NCBI GenBank assembly: GCA_002007465.1
Contig: LNAC01000162.1
Coordinates: 1,924,599-1,988,598 of the forward strand
Reading direction: 5' to 3'
DNA length: 64,000 nucleotides
From: Ailurus styani
Taxonomy: Eukaryota; Chordata; Mammalia; Carnivora; Ailuridae
A program made the position numbers and the translations under genes. Every line of letters starts with the position of its first letter. Positions within the stretch are counted from its first letter, which is position 1. The notes below the pieces were generated by a model. It saw only the letters and a list, made by a program, of their open reading frames with translations, made no database searches and was not told where the DNA came from. Positions 47,860 to 59,609 of this stretch are shown here, piece after piece.

Positions 47860-48005
47860 GGTTTATTAACTGAGGATAAACTGAGGATAGCACATCATTC
47901 TATAAAATGTTGTCATGGAGAGTAAATCAGTATATGTATTTAAAATGCTTGCCTTAGCACCTGATTCATTGTAGCTGTATAGTAAATATTGGTTAACTAC
48001 ATTCT
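47860..48005 (+). mobile_element. MIR fossil
   Basis: TTGTCATGGAGAGTAAATCAGTATATG, GCTTGCCTTAGCACCTGATTCATTGTAG and AGTAAATATTGGTTAACTA parallel the MIR 3' half in order. Confidence 0.6.
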
Positions 48006-48364
48006 CCTTTTCTAATTATTCTGATGAATTTTATGCTGAGCTCTAGGGCCCAGATTTTTCATTGTTTGATGGATATTTGACCATGTCATTCCAACATGTC
48101 ATATTCCATTATCTTTCGTGACAAAATATTCTTTTTTCTTCTTGTTTCAACCTCTGATAAGAGTAACTCTGACCTCTCAGTGACCTAGGAGCAAAATCTA
48201 TTAACTGTTCTTCCTCAACCAATGTCTCCAATCAATACGCCAAGTTCTGTTAATAGGCTTTCCGGTACTCATTCTAATTGCTTCAAACATAACTCAAGAG
48301 CCCATTATATTTTCTCTAATATTTAAAAATCCTTTTAAGTTGAAAATTTAATGATCAATTCTAC

Positions 48365-48427
48365 AATTTATAATTTAAATTCTATTTAAAATTTAAATTC
48401 AATTTATAATTTAAATTCTATTTAAAA
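48365..48427. repeat. AT-rich tandem repeat, 36-bp period, two copies
   Basis: AATTTATAATTTAAATTCTA plus TTTAAAA occurs at 48365-48391 and again at 48401-48427. Confidence 0.93.
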
Positions 48428-49849
48428 AGTTTATATTACTTTCCCCCCCATGGGCTGCTTCAACAAACTTTGACCATTTAGTATTGAAACAAGAAGTGCT
48501 AGTATTTTAAATTTCAGACAACATGTATCTCAAATAATAAGAAATTGATGAATAATGGGGTGGATTATTTTACTTCCATCATATTTTCAATCCAGTGTCT
48601 TGATGTTTCAGTTTATTTTTAATTCATGTGAGTTGAGTTCAATGAACGTTTGTTTTAAGTATATCCTTTACACTGATCACTTTTTCTTTAAAAAAAAAAA
48701 ACAGAATGTTTTTTCTTCTCTTTTGATGAGAACTCTTAGCATCTACTCTCTTAACAACTTTCATATGTACCATATAGCAGTGTTAGCTAAAGTACTCATG
48801 TTTTATATTTCATTCTAGTCCTTATTTATCTTACAACTGGAAGTTTGTATCTCTTAAATACCTTTATATGATTCTCCCTCCTCACATCCCTTGCCTCTGG
48901 TAACTACAAAGTGATCTCATTTTCTATGTATTTAGTTTTTCTCTTCTTTTATTTTATTAGATTCTTCATATAAGTAAGATCGTACAGTTATAGTATTTGT
49001 CTTTCTCTGTCTGACTTATTTCACTTAGTGTAATGCTCTCAAGGTCCATCATATTTCCACAAATGGCAAGATTTCCTTCTTTTTATGGATGAATAATGTT
49101 CCATTGCATACGTATAACACATTTTCTTTATTCACCCATCAATGGACACTTAGATTATTTCCATTTCTTGGCTATTATAAATAATGCTGCTATAAATGAG
49201 ATACAGTTATATCCTTGATACAGTGTTTTCACTTTGTTTGGATAAATACCGAGAAGTGAAATTGTTAGGTCATATGGTAGTTTTGTTTTTAATTTTTTGA
49301 GGCACCTCTACTTTTTCCATAGTGACTGTACCAATTTAAAATCTTACCAACAGTGCACAAGTGTGTCCTTTTCTCTACATCCTTGCCAGTGATTCTTACC
49401 TCTTGTATTTTTGATGATAGTTATTCTAACAGGTGTGAGAGGATATCTCACTGTGTTGTTGGTTTTTATTTCCCTAGTGATTGGTGATGTAGAGCACCTT
49501 TTAATATAGACTATTGCCTATTCATATATTGTCTTTGGAAAAATGTCTATTCATGTCCATTGCCCATTTTGAATTGGATTATTTCATATTTTTTCGTGAT
49601 TGGCTTGTATTAATTCTTTATACATTTTGAATGTCAACTCATTATCAGATATATGGCTTATAAATATTTTTTCCATTCTATAGGGTATGTTTTCATTTTG
49701 TTGATCATTTCTCTTGCTGTGCAGAAGCTACTGGTTCATTGTAGACCCACTGGCTTATTTTTTATTTCATTGTTGTGCTTTAAATGACATATCCAAAAAT
49801 ATCATTGCTAAGACCCATTGCAAGGAGCTTTTTATCACCAAGGCCTTTT

Positions 49850-50010
49850 ATTTTTTAATTTTTATTTATTATTATTATTTTTAGAGGGGGCTAGGGGCAG
49901 AAGAAGAAGGAGAGATAAGCCCAATGTAGGGCTCGATCTCATGACCCTGAGGTCATGACCTGAGCCAAAATCAACAGTGGATGCTTAATCCACTGAACCA
50001 CCCAGGCATG
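49850..50010 (-). mobile_element. Older carnivore SINE in LINE-1
   Basis: Degraded tail (TTATTATTATTATTTTTAG), body and ACCACCCAGGCATG end. The host segment TTATCACCAAGGCCTTTT / TTATCATCAAGGCTTTTT is duplicated at 49832-49849 and 50012-50029. Confidence 0.9.
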
Positions 50011-51046
50011 CTTATCATCAAGGCTTTTTTTTTTTTAAAAGGAGTTTTATCATTTTGTCTTAAATCTCTATCTTTGATTCATTTTATGTTAATTTTTGTG
50101 AGTGGTATAAGATAGAGGTTTAGTTTCATTTTTATACATGTGAATATTCAATTTTCCTAGCACTGCTTATTGAAGAGGTAATCTTTTGTCCATTGAATAT
50201 TCTTGGATCTCTTCTCAAATATTAGTTGACCATACATACATGGTTTATTTCTGGGCTTTTGATCTGTTCTATTGATCTATGGGCCTCTTTTTATACCAGT
50301 ACCATTCTATTTTGATTTACTGTTTTGGTAACATAGGTTGAAATTAGGAGGCATGGTTCCTCCTGCTTTGTTTTTCTTTCTGAGGATGGCTTTAGTTATT
50401 CAGGATCTTTTGTGGTTCCATACAAATTTTAGGATTGTTCCATCTATTCCTGTGAAACAAATGCCATTGTAATTATGACAAAGATTACATTGAATCTATA
50501 GAGGGCTTTGGGTTATTTGGATATGAGCACAGAATATCTTTCCATTTATTTGTGTCTTCTTCAATTTCTTTCCTTAATATCTTCAATGTATATGGTGTAA
50601 TGTGAATGTCTTTTACCTCCTTGGTTATATTTATTCCTAGGTATTTTTTTCTTTTTTGATACAACTGTAAATGAGGTTGTTTTCTTAATTTCCTCCTCAT
50701 TAATTAGTATAGAGAAACACAACAAAATTTTTTATATTGGCTTTGTATTCTGAAGTTTTACTGAATTGTTTATTAGTTTTAACAACTTCTTGGTGGAGTC
50801 TTAACAGTTTCTATACATGATATCATGTTATCTACAATTAGTGACAGTTTCATTTCTGATTTGGATCATTTTGTTTCTTTTTCTTACCTAATTGCTTTGG
50901 CCAGGATTTCCAATACTATGTTGAATAAAAGTGGAGGTAACATGTATCCTTGTTTGTTTCTGATCTTAGAGGAGAAGCATGCAGATAATCACTGTTGAGT
51001 ATGATATTAGCTGGGGCTTGTCATAAAGGCTTGTGGCCTTTATTAT

Positions 51047-51218
51047 ATATTTTTAAAAGATTTTATTTATTTGAGAGAGAAGGAGCAGGAGGAGGAGTAG
51101 AGAGAGAAGGACAAACAGACTCCACACTGAGTGTGGAGCCTGACGTGGGGCTCAATCCCATGACCTGAGTGGAAATCAAGAATGGGATACTTAACTGACT
51201 GAGTCACCCTGGTGCCCC
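51047..51218 (-). mobile_element. Older carnivore SINE in LINE-1
   Basis: AAAGATTTTATTTATTTGAGAGAG start and GTCACCCTGGTGCCCC end. Duplication TGGCCTTTATTATA / TGGCCTTTGTTATA at 51033-51046 and 51219-51232. Confidence 0.92.
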
Positions 51219-52060
51219 TGGCCTTTGTTATAGTGAGTTATGTTCCCTCTATACCCACTTTGTTGAGAGCTTTTATCAAATAGGATGTTGAATTTTGCAA
51301 TTGCTTTTCTGTATCTATTGAGATGATTATGTGATTTCTGCCCTTAATTTTTTTAATGTAGTAACCACATTTATTGATTGGCTGATATTGTGTCACCCTT
51401 ACGTCTTTGGAATAAATTCTACTTGGTTGTGGTATATAATTTTTAAAAAATGTATTGTTGAATTTAGTTTGCTAGTATTTTGTTAAGGATTTTGAATCTA
51501 TATTTATAAAGGATATTGCACTATACTTGTATTTTCTTATGGCATCCTTGTCTCATTTTGTTATCCGGACTCATAAAATAAGTTAGGAAATATTTCTTCC
51601 TCTTCTTTTTGGAAGAATTTTAGGAGAATTTGTATTCATTCTCTTTTGAATGTTTGGGGGAATTCATTATTAGTAAAGTCATCTGGTCTTGGACTTTTGT
51701 TTTTGAGAAATTTTGGTTACTGATTTGATCTCCTTACTAGTAATTATTCCTATTTTCTATTTTTTCATGATTTAGTCTTGTAGGCCATGTTTCTAGAATT
51801 TTATCTATTTCTTTAGGTTGTCTAATCTGTTGATGTATAATTGTTAGTCTCGTGAGACTTTGCACTTCTATGATGTCATTTGTAATGTCTCCTCTTTTAT
51901 TTCTTATTTTATTATTTATTTATTTATTTATTTGTATATTGTTACTTATTTTATCTTTTTTTCTTGATGAGTCTAGCTGAGGGTTTATCAATTATGTTTA
52001 TCATTTTTAAAAAACAGATCTTTGTCTAATTGATCTTTTCTATTGTTTTTTTGGTCTTAT

Positions 52061-55030
52061 AAAATGCTACAAATTTTTCTGTTAATTTTGTATCCTTTAA
52101 TCTTACTAAATTCACTGATTAGATCTAAGAGTTTCTCAGTGAGTCTTTAGATTTTGCTATACATAAAATTATATCATATCCAAACATAGACAACTTTACT
52201 TTTCTTTTCTAATTATGATGTCTTTTTTTTTTTCTTGCCTGATTACGTGGCTAGAACTTCCGGTACTATTTTGAATATGAGTGTTGAGAATGGATACCCC
52301 TATTTTGTTCCCAGTCCTAGAGAAAAAGCTTTCAAACTTTCATCATTGAATATAATGTTAGCTATGGTCTTGCCATATGGCTTTTATTATCTTAGGTATA
52401 ATCCTTCTATATTTAATTTGTTAAAGATTTTTACCATGAATGGATGCTAAATTTTGTCCAAAAAATATTTTTTACTGTTAAGATGATCATATAATTTTTT
52501 TTCATTTTATTAACATGATGTATCATGTTGATGAATTTGTGTATGTTGAACTGCACTAGCGTCTTAGGGATAAATCTCACTTGATCATGGTGAATAATCT
52601 TTCTAAAGAGCTGCCAAATTCAGTTTGTTAATACTTTAATGAGAAATTTTGTTTGTATATTCATCAGGAATGTCGACCAGTAGTTTTCTTGTCACATCCT
52701 TTACTGGCTTCGGTTATAGGGTAATTTTGCCCTTGTAAAATGAGTTTGGGAATATTCCCTCCTCTTTAATTCTTTTGGAGGATTTGAAAATGATTAGTAT
52801 TAATGCTTTAAAACCTTGGTAAAATTCAAGAAGCCATACAGTCTTGGCCTTTTCTTTACTGGAAGATTTTTTATACAGTTTCAATCTTTCAATCTTCATA
52901 CTAGCAATTGGACTATTCCATTTTTTTCTCCCTGATTCAATCTTGGTAAGTTATATATGTTTCTTAGAATTTTTTCATTTCTTCTAAGGTATCCAGTTTA
53001 TTGGTATATAATTGTTCATAGTAGCTTCTTCTTATCCTTTATATTTCCATAGTATCCATCGTGACATCTTTTTTATTCATAATTTTGTTGCTTTGGGTCC
53101 TCTCTCTTTTTTTCCTTCATTAGTCTAGCAAAAGGGTTATCACTTTTGTTTATCTTTTCAAAGAACGAACTAAATTATATTAATTAATTTAGTTATATTA
53201 ATTATAGTTATATCTTACATTAATTTTTTTCTATTGTGTTCTCTATTTCATTATATTAGCTATATTAATCTTTTCTATTGCTTTCCTCTTCTCTATTTCA
53301 TTCATTTATACTTTAATCTTTATTATTTTCTTTCTTCTGCTAAATTTGGGCTCATTTCTTTTCTAGTTCCTTAAGGTGTAGGTTTAGAGTCTTTTTGTTT
53401 TATTTTGTTTGGTTTTTGTTTTTGTTTGGTTTTTCTGTTTCTTAGTATAGGCATTTTCTATGTTATAGGAACTTTTCTCTTATGCTTGCTTTTGCTGCGT
53501 CCTATTAGTTTGGTGTGTTGTGATTTCATTTTTGTGGGGTTTTTTTTCAAAATACTTTATTTTCTCTTTAATTCCTTCTTTCATTCATTAGTCATTCAGG
53601 AAAGCTTAATTTCTATGTATTCCTGAATTTCCAGTTTTCTTCCTGTTAATAATGATTTCTAGTTTTATAGTAAAGGTGTTAAGAGGAGATGGTTGGTATT
53701 ATCTCAAAATGTTTGCATTTGCTAAGACATTTTTTTGTGGCCTAACATATGATTTGTCCTAGAAAATGTCCCATGTGCACTTGAGTATAATATATAAATA
53801 TATTTTGCTGTTGTGAAATAGAATGTTCTGTACATGTCTGCTAGATCTATTTGGTCCTTAGTAATGTTCGAATCCACATTTCCTTTCTATTTCTCTGGAT
53901 AATCCATACATTGTTGAGAATGGGGTGTGAAAGTACCCAACTGTTATTGTATTACTGCTTATTTCTCCTTTTAGCTCTGTTCACTTTTACTTTATATATC
54001 TGTGTGTTCCCATGTTGTGTGTATACATTTTTATATCTTGATGGATTGACAATTTTATCATTATATAATGACCTTCTTTTTCTCTTTTTACCATTTTTAG
54101 GTTAAAGTCTACTCTCTCTGATATAAGTATAGCTACCTCTTTGTTATTGTAGTTGTTGCTGTTTGTTTTGGGTATCATTTGTTTGAAATATGTTTTTATG
54201 TCCTTTCACTTTCAGTCTACATATATGTTTAGGACTAAAGTGATTCTCTTGTAGGCAACATATTGTGGGTTTTATTTTTTTAATCCATTCAGCCACTCTC
54301 TATTTTTTTATTAGAGAATTTAACTTATTTATATTTACAGTAATTATTGATAGGTAAGGGCTTACAGTTGTCATTATGTTAATTTTGGGGGGGTGTTTTG
54401 TAGATTCTTTGTTCCTTGTTTATATCCTGATATCTCTCTCTCTCTCTCTCTTTGTATGTTTTGATGTCCTTTGGCATAAGTATGTTTTGGTTTTTTATCA
54501 TTGTCTTTTACGTAATTACTATAGGTTTTTCTCTTGTGGTTACCATGACGCTTACATGAAATATCTTCAGTAAAATTCCTAAACCTTGAAAACTTACTTC
54601 TTTACCCCATCATATCTGTCACGATCAGATTCCCCAGTGGTCAAGGCCTACAGATTTCCCCACAATCCCCATGGGGCAAGATGGGAATAGGACTCTCAAG
54701 AAGTGACTCACAATGCTGGGGACCTTGATGTCCACCCTAGGCTCTCTTTTCCTGCTGGACAAACTGCAGGCTCTGGAAGAACTCTCAGTGTGGTGCTGCA
54801 CTGGCCAGGGGGAGGGGCAATGTGATCAGCCATGTTGCTGCTCCTCTCACCCTTCTAATGTGGTCTATCTTGGTCTCTGTGGTGCAAGAAATACTTCAGC
54901 CTCCCTCCCATGTTCTAGGATTCTCAGTGGTGTCTTGTCTATGAATAGTGTTAACTGTTCTGTGAGGTCAAGTAAAGTTGTTAATAACCTATGTTGCCAT
55001 TTTGGTGATGTCATCTCTGAGCACTTCTTG
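52061..55030 (-). mobile_element. Second old LINE-1, polymerase region to 5' UTR
   Basis: The same polymerase region as at about 50780-51700 recurs here (GATTACGTGGCTAGAACTTCCGGTACTATTTTGAATATGAG), clearly diverged from it, followed by endonuclease-region complement, then TTGTGGTTACCATGACGCTTACATG (54535) and a GC-richer 5' UTR (54640-54960) ending near GTTGCCATTTTGGTGATGTCATC. It lacks its own ORF2 end and 3' UTR. Confidence 0.8.
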
Positions 55031-57244
55031 AACACTTTATATGAAAATTGGTAGATTTTCACTTTAGTACAGTTTCCTGTTTTCTCTATTTTTGTGAATT
55101 TATGTCTGTACTAACTTACATGAAGTCTTTATCTAATTTGGAATACAAATCCCACAGGTTGAGAATTTTGATAAATGAGAAAGTTAACAGTGATATGTGA
55201 AAATGTACAAGTACACATAAATTTTGTTTGCTTACTGATGAGGTCTATAAACATAGAGGAAATAAAACTGCTATTAAATTTCACTTGAAGAAATTTATCA
55301 TTTCATGTGTATGATACTGAATGGCATGATGCATGGGATTCATGAAATGAGAAAAATATGAACAATTAATTTGATGGATCCATTTAAAAATCTCTACATT
55401 AAGAAAAGGGAGAAAGATAGTATTTGCATTAAAAATGTCTGGAGGAGACTGACCCATTTCATTGTTTAAAAAATAGTACCTGGAAAAACAAATTCGTTTA
55501 CTACTGCTCTCTCTCTCTGTTATAACAACTGGGGCAAAACAAGTAGGGCAAAATGACTATACCAAAACCAAATCTCTGGGAGGAAAATGTTTGTAAAGCT
55601 TGTTGAAACCTTCCACTGCAACAGAAATTATTGTGCATTTTATAAATGATCAGCAAAGTCCATTTTGGGGAGAAGGGCTAAAACAATTTGGTGTATTGGT
55701 CTTCTTTTGAATTGATCATTAAGTGAATTGGTCATTTGGTGGACCGTATCCCTTTCTGCCAAAAATGTGTCCTTTAGCAAAATGGCTTTCAGAGAATTAG
55801 TCTGCTGTCTTTATCTTTGCTTAACCTCTTGCTCATCTAATTTATGCTGCTCATTACTGCCACTCTGCATTAAAAAGCAGCTGACCATTATCCTTGTAAT
55901 TCTCTTAAATGACATCCAAAGTTCTGTAGAATATGGACTCATTCCTACTATCCCGTCTAGCTCCTGCACACAGTCTGTGCTCTGCCACTTCAGACCCTGA
56001 ACCATGTTCATGTGAGGTAGTGTATGTTTTGTCATGTTGCTTTCTAGCTTGGAAATACAGTGACCCTCTTTCTTCCTATCAACTGCTTGTCTAGTCCTGT
56101 CCAGCTCATCTTTAGGTGAATTTTTCTCCAGTATTCACATTTAATCCAAACTTATAACTCTTCTACTGTGTCTATAGGTTTTAAATATATATATATATAT
56201 ATGTATACCATGCAGCATTTGAAAGGAAGACAGAACAAAGAGAGATTAAGACTGCTCTGCTCAGGCCCCAAAGAATGACAGTTCTTGGATAAGACTATCA
56301 CAGGCCAAGTTTTCTCAACAGATTCATTGAGCTGTTATTCTAGAAATAAGACTTAAAATATTTTTTATCCATGAATAATCTGACTACATGTCACTGATTA
56401 ACATTAAATGACCTCAGAAGCAACTGATGCTTGATAAATCGGATGTCATTTATTTTCACTAGAAAATAAATACTTAGTTTAAAAACATAGTCATAATTTA
56501 GCTTTCAGGATGGGCACACCTTCCTAAGGAGAAAGTCTACTACAGTACCGCTGCATGAAGGCAGGAGCTGTGTATAATATTCTCCAGATGACCCAGAGCT
56601 GAGTACATGTAGTTGAGCCTTGCATGCAGCAAGTGCTCAAAACTATTTGTTGGATGAATTAATGAATAAAAATAATTAAATGGATCATTACTGTTAATGT
56701 TTGTAAACCATGAGCCAATTTATTGCCATATGAGGTGACTAGAGTTTGGGAATAAAAGAATTGAAAGTTATTTGGGATCACCATCTTTGCCTTCATCCTC
56801 TTTTTAAAATTTTTTTCATCTTTGTTTTCTTCACCTACATCTCCTCCCACCCCTTCTCCTCTTCCTTTTCCTTTTACTAATCTCAAGATAATGCAATTGG
56901 ATAAATTATAGTGTTCCATAATAGCAGTATTTCCTCCTTAAAAACTGGACTTGGTTCCCTAGAATCACAGCTCCTTCTTCCCCATGATAGAATTAGATAA
57001 ACATTGACATATTTTTGAGTCTTGCCTACATTTCTTTTTTTTTTTTTTGGATCACACATAAACCATTTGTCAGTTGTCAATCTTTTAATACAAAAGATGG
57101 TTAACAATGAAGAAGAAAAACCTAAGTGTGTTACAATTTCTTTGTATCAGAAATCACAAATTGTTGTTCCTGGGCCATGCTATACATTTTGTCTTTGTGT
57201 GACTTTCTTTTCTTTTCTTTTTTTCTATTTGCCTTTTAACCCTT
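55031..57244. other. Mostly single-copy DNA
   Basis: No gene found. Contains a short TA run at 56184-56202 and an L2/MIR-like remnant listed separately. The C/T-rich stretch at 56820-56880 is unremarkable. Confidence 0.5.
56550..56670 (+). mobile_element. Probable L2/MIR-type fossil
   Basis: GGCAGGAGCTGTGTATAATATTCTCCAG, GAGCCTTGCATGCAGCAAGTGCTCAAAACTATTTGTTGGATGAATTAATGAAT parallels the 3' end shared by ancient L2-type repeats. Confidence 0.55.
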
Positions 57245-57750
57245 CGCTTTTTTTTAACATCCTAATTTTATTTTATTTTTTTCAGTGTTCCAAGATTCAT
57301 TGTTTGCCTATAACACCCAGTGCTCCATGCAATATGTGTCTTCCTTAATACCCACCACCAGGCTCACACATCCCCCCCACCCCCTCCCCTCCAAAACCCT
57401 CAGTTTGTTTCTCAGAGTCCACAGTTTCTCACACTTCATCTCTCCCTCCTATTTATAACAATTCACTTTTCCTTTCCTTCTCTTAATGTCCTTCATGTTA
57501 TTCCTTATGCTCCACAAGTAAGTGAAGCCATATGATAATTGACTTTCTCTGCTTGAGGTATTTCACTCAGCATGATTTCCGGTCCCATCCATGTTGATAC
57601 AAAAGTTGGATATTCATCCTTTCTGATGGCTATATAATACTCCATTGTATATATGGACCATATTTTCTTTATCCATTCATCAGTGAAGGGCATCTTGGCT
57701 CTTTCCACAGTTTGGTGATTGTGGCCATTGCATCTATGAACATTGGGGCA
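57245..57750 (-). mobile_element. Carnivore LINE-1 3' end
   Basis: Minus strand: 3' UTR complement (TATAACACCCAGTGCTCCATGCAATATGTG, CCCTCAGTTTGTTTCTCAGAGTCC), then the ORF2 end still readable in the frame 57505-57786 as TVERAKMPFTDEWIKKIW and MEYYIAIRKDEYP. Same 3' UTR type as the plus-strand copies at 16126 and 36281. Confidence 0.92.
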
Positions 57751-58109
57751 CATAGATTTTCTTTCTATATTTGATTTGATCTTCAATGTGTTTTTAAAAA
57801 TATAATTTTGGAGTCATTATGCTAAATTGCACCACAAGAAGTTTAATTTTTATATCTCATGAATTATTTTGCATGATGTACCCCATAGTTTTTGAACTTG
57901 TGATTACAAGTTTCAATCATTACATTCTAGGCATGTTTTCCTGGAAAAATACTCATATAATGTCAGCCTCAAAGCTAGCATGTAATAACAATGACTAACT
58001 TCTCCACTCATGCTCTGTATCTATGAAGAGATGTTAATAACAATTGTATCCCTACATGCATTTCCTTCCATTTGTCTATAAAGTAAATGATTCTAGGACT
58101 GTATTTTTA

Positions 58110-58337
58110 TTTTTATTTTTTAAAGATTTATTTGAGATAGAGTGAGAGAGAGCAAGAGAGCAGGAGCAGAGGGAGAGAGAGAACTCTCAAGCAGACACCC
58201 TGTTGAGCATGGAGCCTCATGGGGGGGAGGTGGGCAGAGGGTGGTATGGAGGGCTTGATCCCACAACCCTGAAATCATGTCCTGAGCTGAAATCAAGAGC
58301 TGGCTGCTTAACCAGCTCAGCTAACCAGGTACCCCTC
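58110..58337 (-). mobile_element. Older carnivore SINE with purine-rich expansion
   Basis: TTTAAAGATTTATTTGAGATAGAG start; a GGGGGGGAGGTGGGCAGAGGGTGG stretch is extra relative to other copies. Duplication GGACTGTATTTTTA / GAACTGTATTTTTA at 58096-58109 and 58338-58351. Confidence 0.92.
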
Positions 58338-58609
58338 GAACTGTATTTTTAATTGAAAAATAAGGTCTTTGAGTTTTTATTATATTTTTATTCCAGAATA
58401 CTTAGCACAGTGATTTTGTATAGTAAAAACAAAACAAATATTTGGTGGTTTTCTTGAAATTAAAATGCCACAGGCAAACATGATCAGTACACTATAGGTT
58501 TTAAATTAGAAGTTTAAATATGAAACTGGCTGAAGAGACCACAGTAGATGTTTGATAACTTAGAGTAAACAAAGTTATAATCAAATGGTAACGTGTTATT
58601 CACATATTA

Positions 58610-59600
58610 ACTGTTTATTCATCAAAAATTTATAGAGCACTCACATAATTGGCATTTGTTTGAAGAACTGGGGATGGAATGGTTAATCAAAGAGATATAA
58701 ATATCTGCCCTTAAAGAACTTATTTTTTTAGGGGAAACACACTGAAAATATATAACAAGTACTATAAGGAAAAATAAAGCAGGGAAGGGATATAGAGAAT
58801 GTGAGATACTGTTTTTAAAATGGTCATCAAGAAAGGTAAATGGATAAAGTGACATTTGTGAGAGGTGCTAAGGTAGTCATGCAAGAGGCCATGTAGGAAG
58901 ATCATTCAGGCTGAGAGAACAGTAAGGGAAAAGGAAGATGCTTACTGTTCTCAAGGAAAAGCAGTTCTGTCTGAAGCAGATGGATAAAAAAGAAATAGTA
59001 GAAGATGAGACCAAAGAAGGGTGGGGTATTCAAATATGTAAGTGCTTATAAGCCATCATAAGGATTTGGGGTTTTGCAGTTGAAAAGCCACTGAACAGTT
59101 TTGAAGAGAGATGTGACAAAAATCCATCTTATACATTAGAAGCATTACATGTAATGAGAATGGAATATATATGAGGTATGGAGTAACGGCTGAAGCAAAG
59201 AGACCAGTTATTATTGCAATAACTTAAGACAGAGATGATAGTATAGTGAAAGTAGGGAGATGTGGTTGTATTCTGGATACTATTTGAAGCAGAATTTGCT
59301 GATGGATTGGATGTGTTTTCTGAAAATATGAAAAAAATCAAGGACAATTAGGTTTGTGAAATAACTCAAGAGAGTTGCCATATCCTGAGATAGTGGTTAC
59401 TGTTGGGGAAGTAAGACTTTGAGAAGAGCAAGTTTTGAGGGATAGACCAAGAGTTTATTTTTGGATACATTAAGGTACCTGTTGAGTTATCTACTAAGTC
59501 ATCGAACTGGTGGTTTGGATCTATGACTCTGATCATCAGAAGAGAGAGCCAGACTGGAGATAAAATTTGGAAATAATTCCCAACTATATAGTATCTCCAC
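58610..59600 (+). mobile_element. Ancient mammalian interspersed repeat, family unassigned
   Basis: Runs such as GGTGCTAAGGTAGTCATGCAAGAGGCC, AGAACAGTAAGGGAAAAGGAAG, CATAAGGATTTGGGGTTTTGCAG, AAAGCCACTGAACAGTTTTGAAGAGAGATGTGACA, AAGAGACCAGTTATTATTGCAATAAC and GAATTTGCTGATGGATTGGATGTG match, in order, a repeat found widely in mammals. I recall the consensus but not its name. Non-coding. Confidence 0.55.
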
Positions 59601-59609
59601 TTTATCATG

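Larger units (their letters stand above)
47280..48867. other. Mostly single-copy DNA
   Basis: No gene seen; a MIR-like remnant and an AT-rich tandem repeat are listed separately. Confidence 0.5.
48868..52060 (-). mobile_element. Old LINE-1 (L1M-type), 3' UTR to polymerase region
   Basis: Minus strand. 3' UTR/ORF2 end (TTTCTCTGTCTGACTTATTTCACTTAGTGTAATG) at 48990-49050, a remnant frame at 50485-50700 containing [15 protein letters not shown] and [10 protein letters not shown], typical of LINE-1 ORF2, and polymerase-domain complement to about 52030. Two SINEs are inserted. Confidence 0.85.

Noticed and set aside
54713..55054. 113-codon plus-strand frame with several cysteines
   Set aside because: It lies in the GC-richer 5' UTR of an old antisense LINE-1; no domain recognised.
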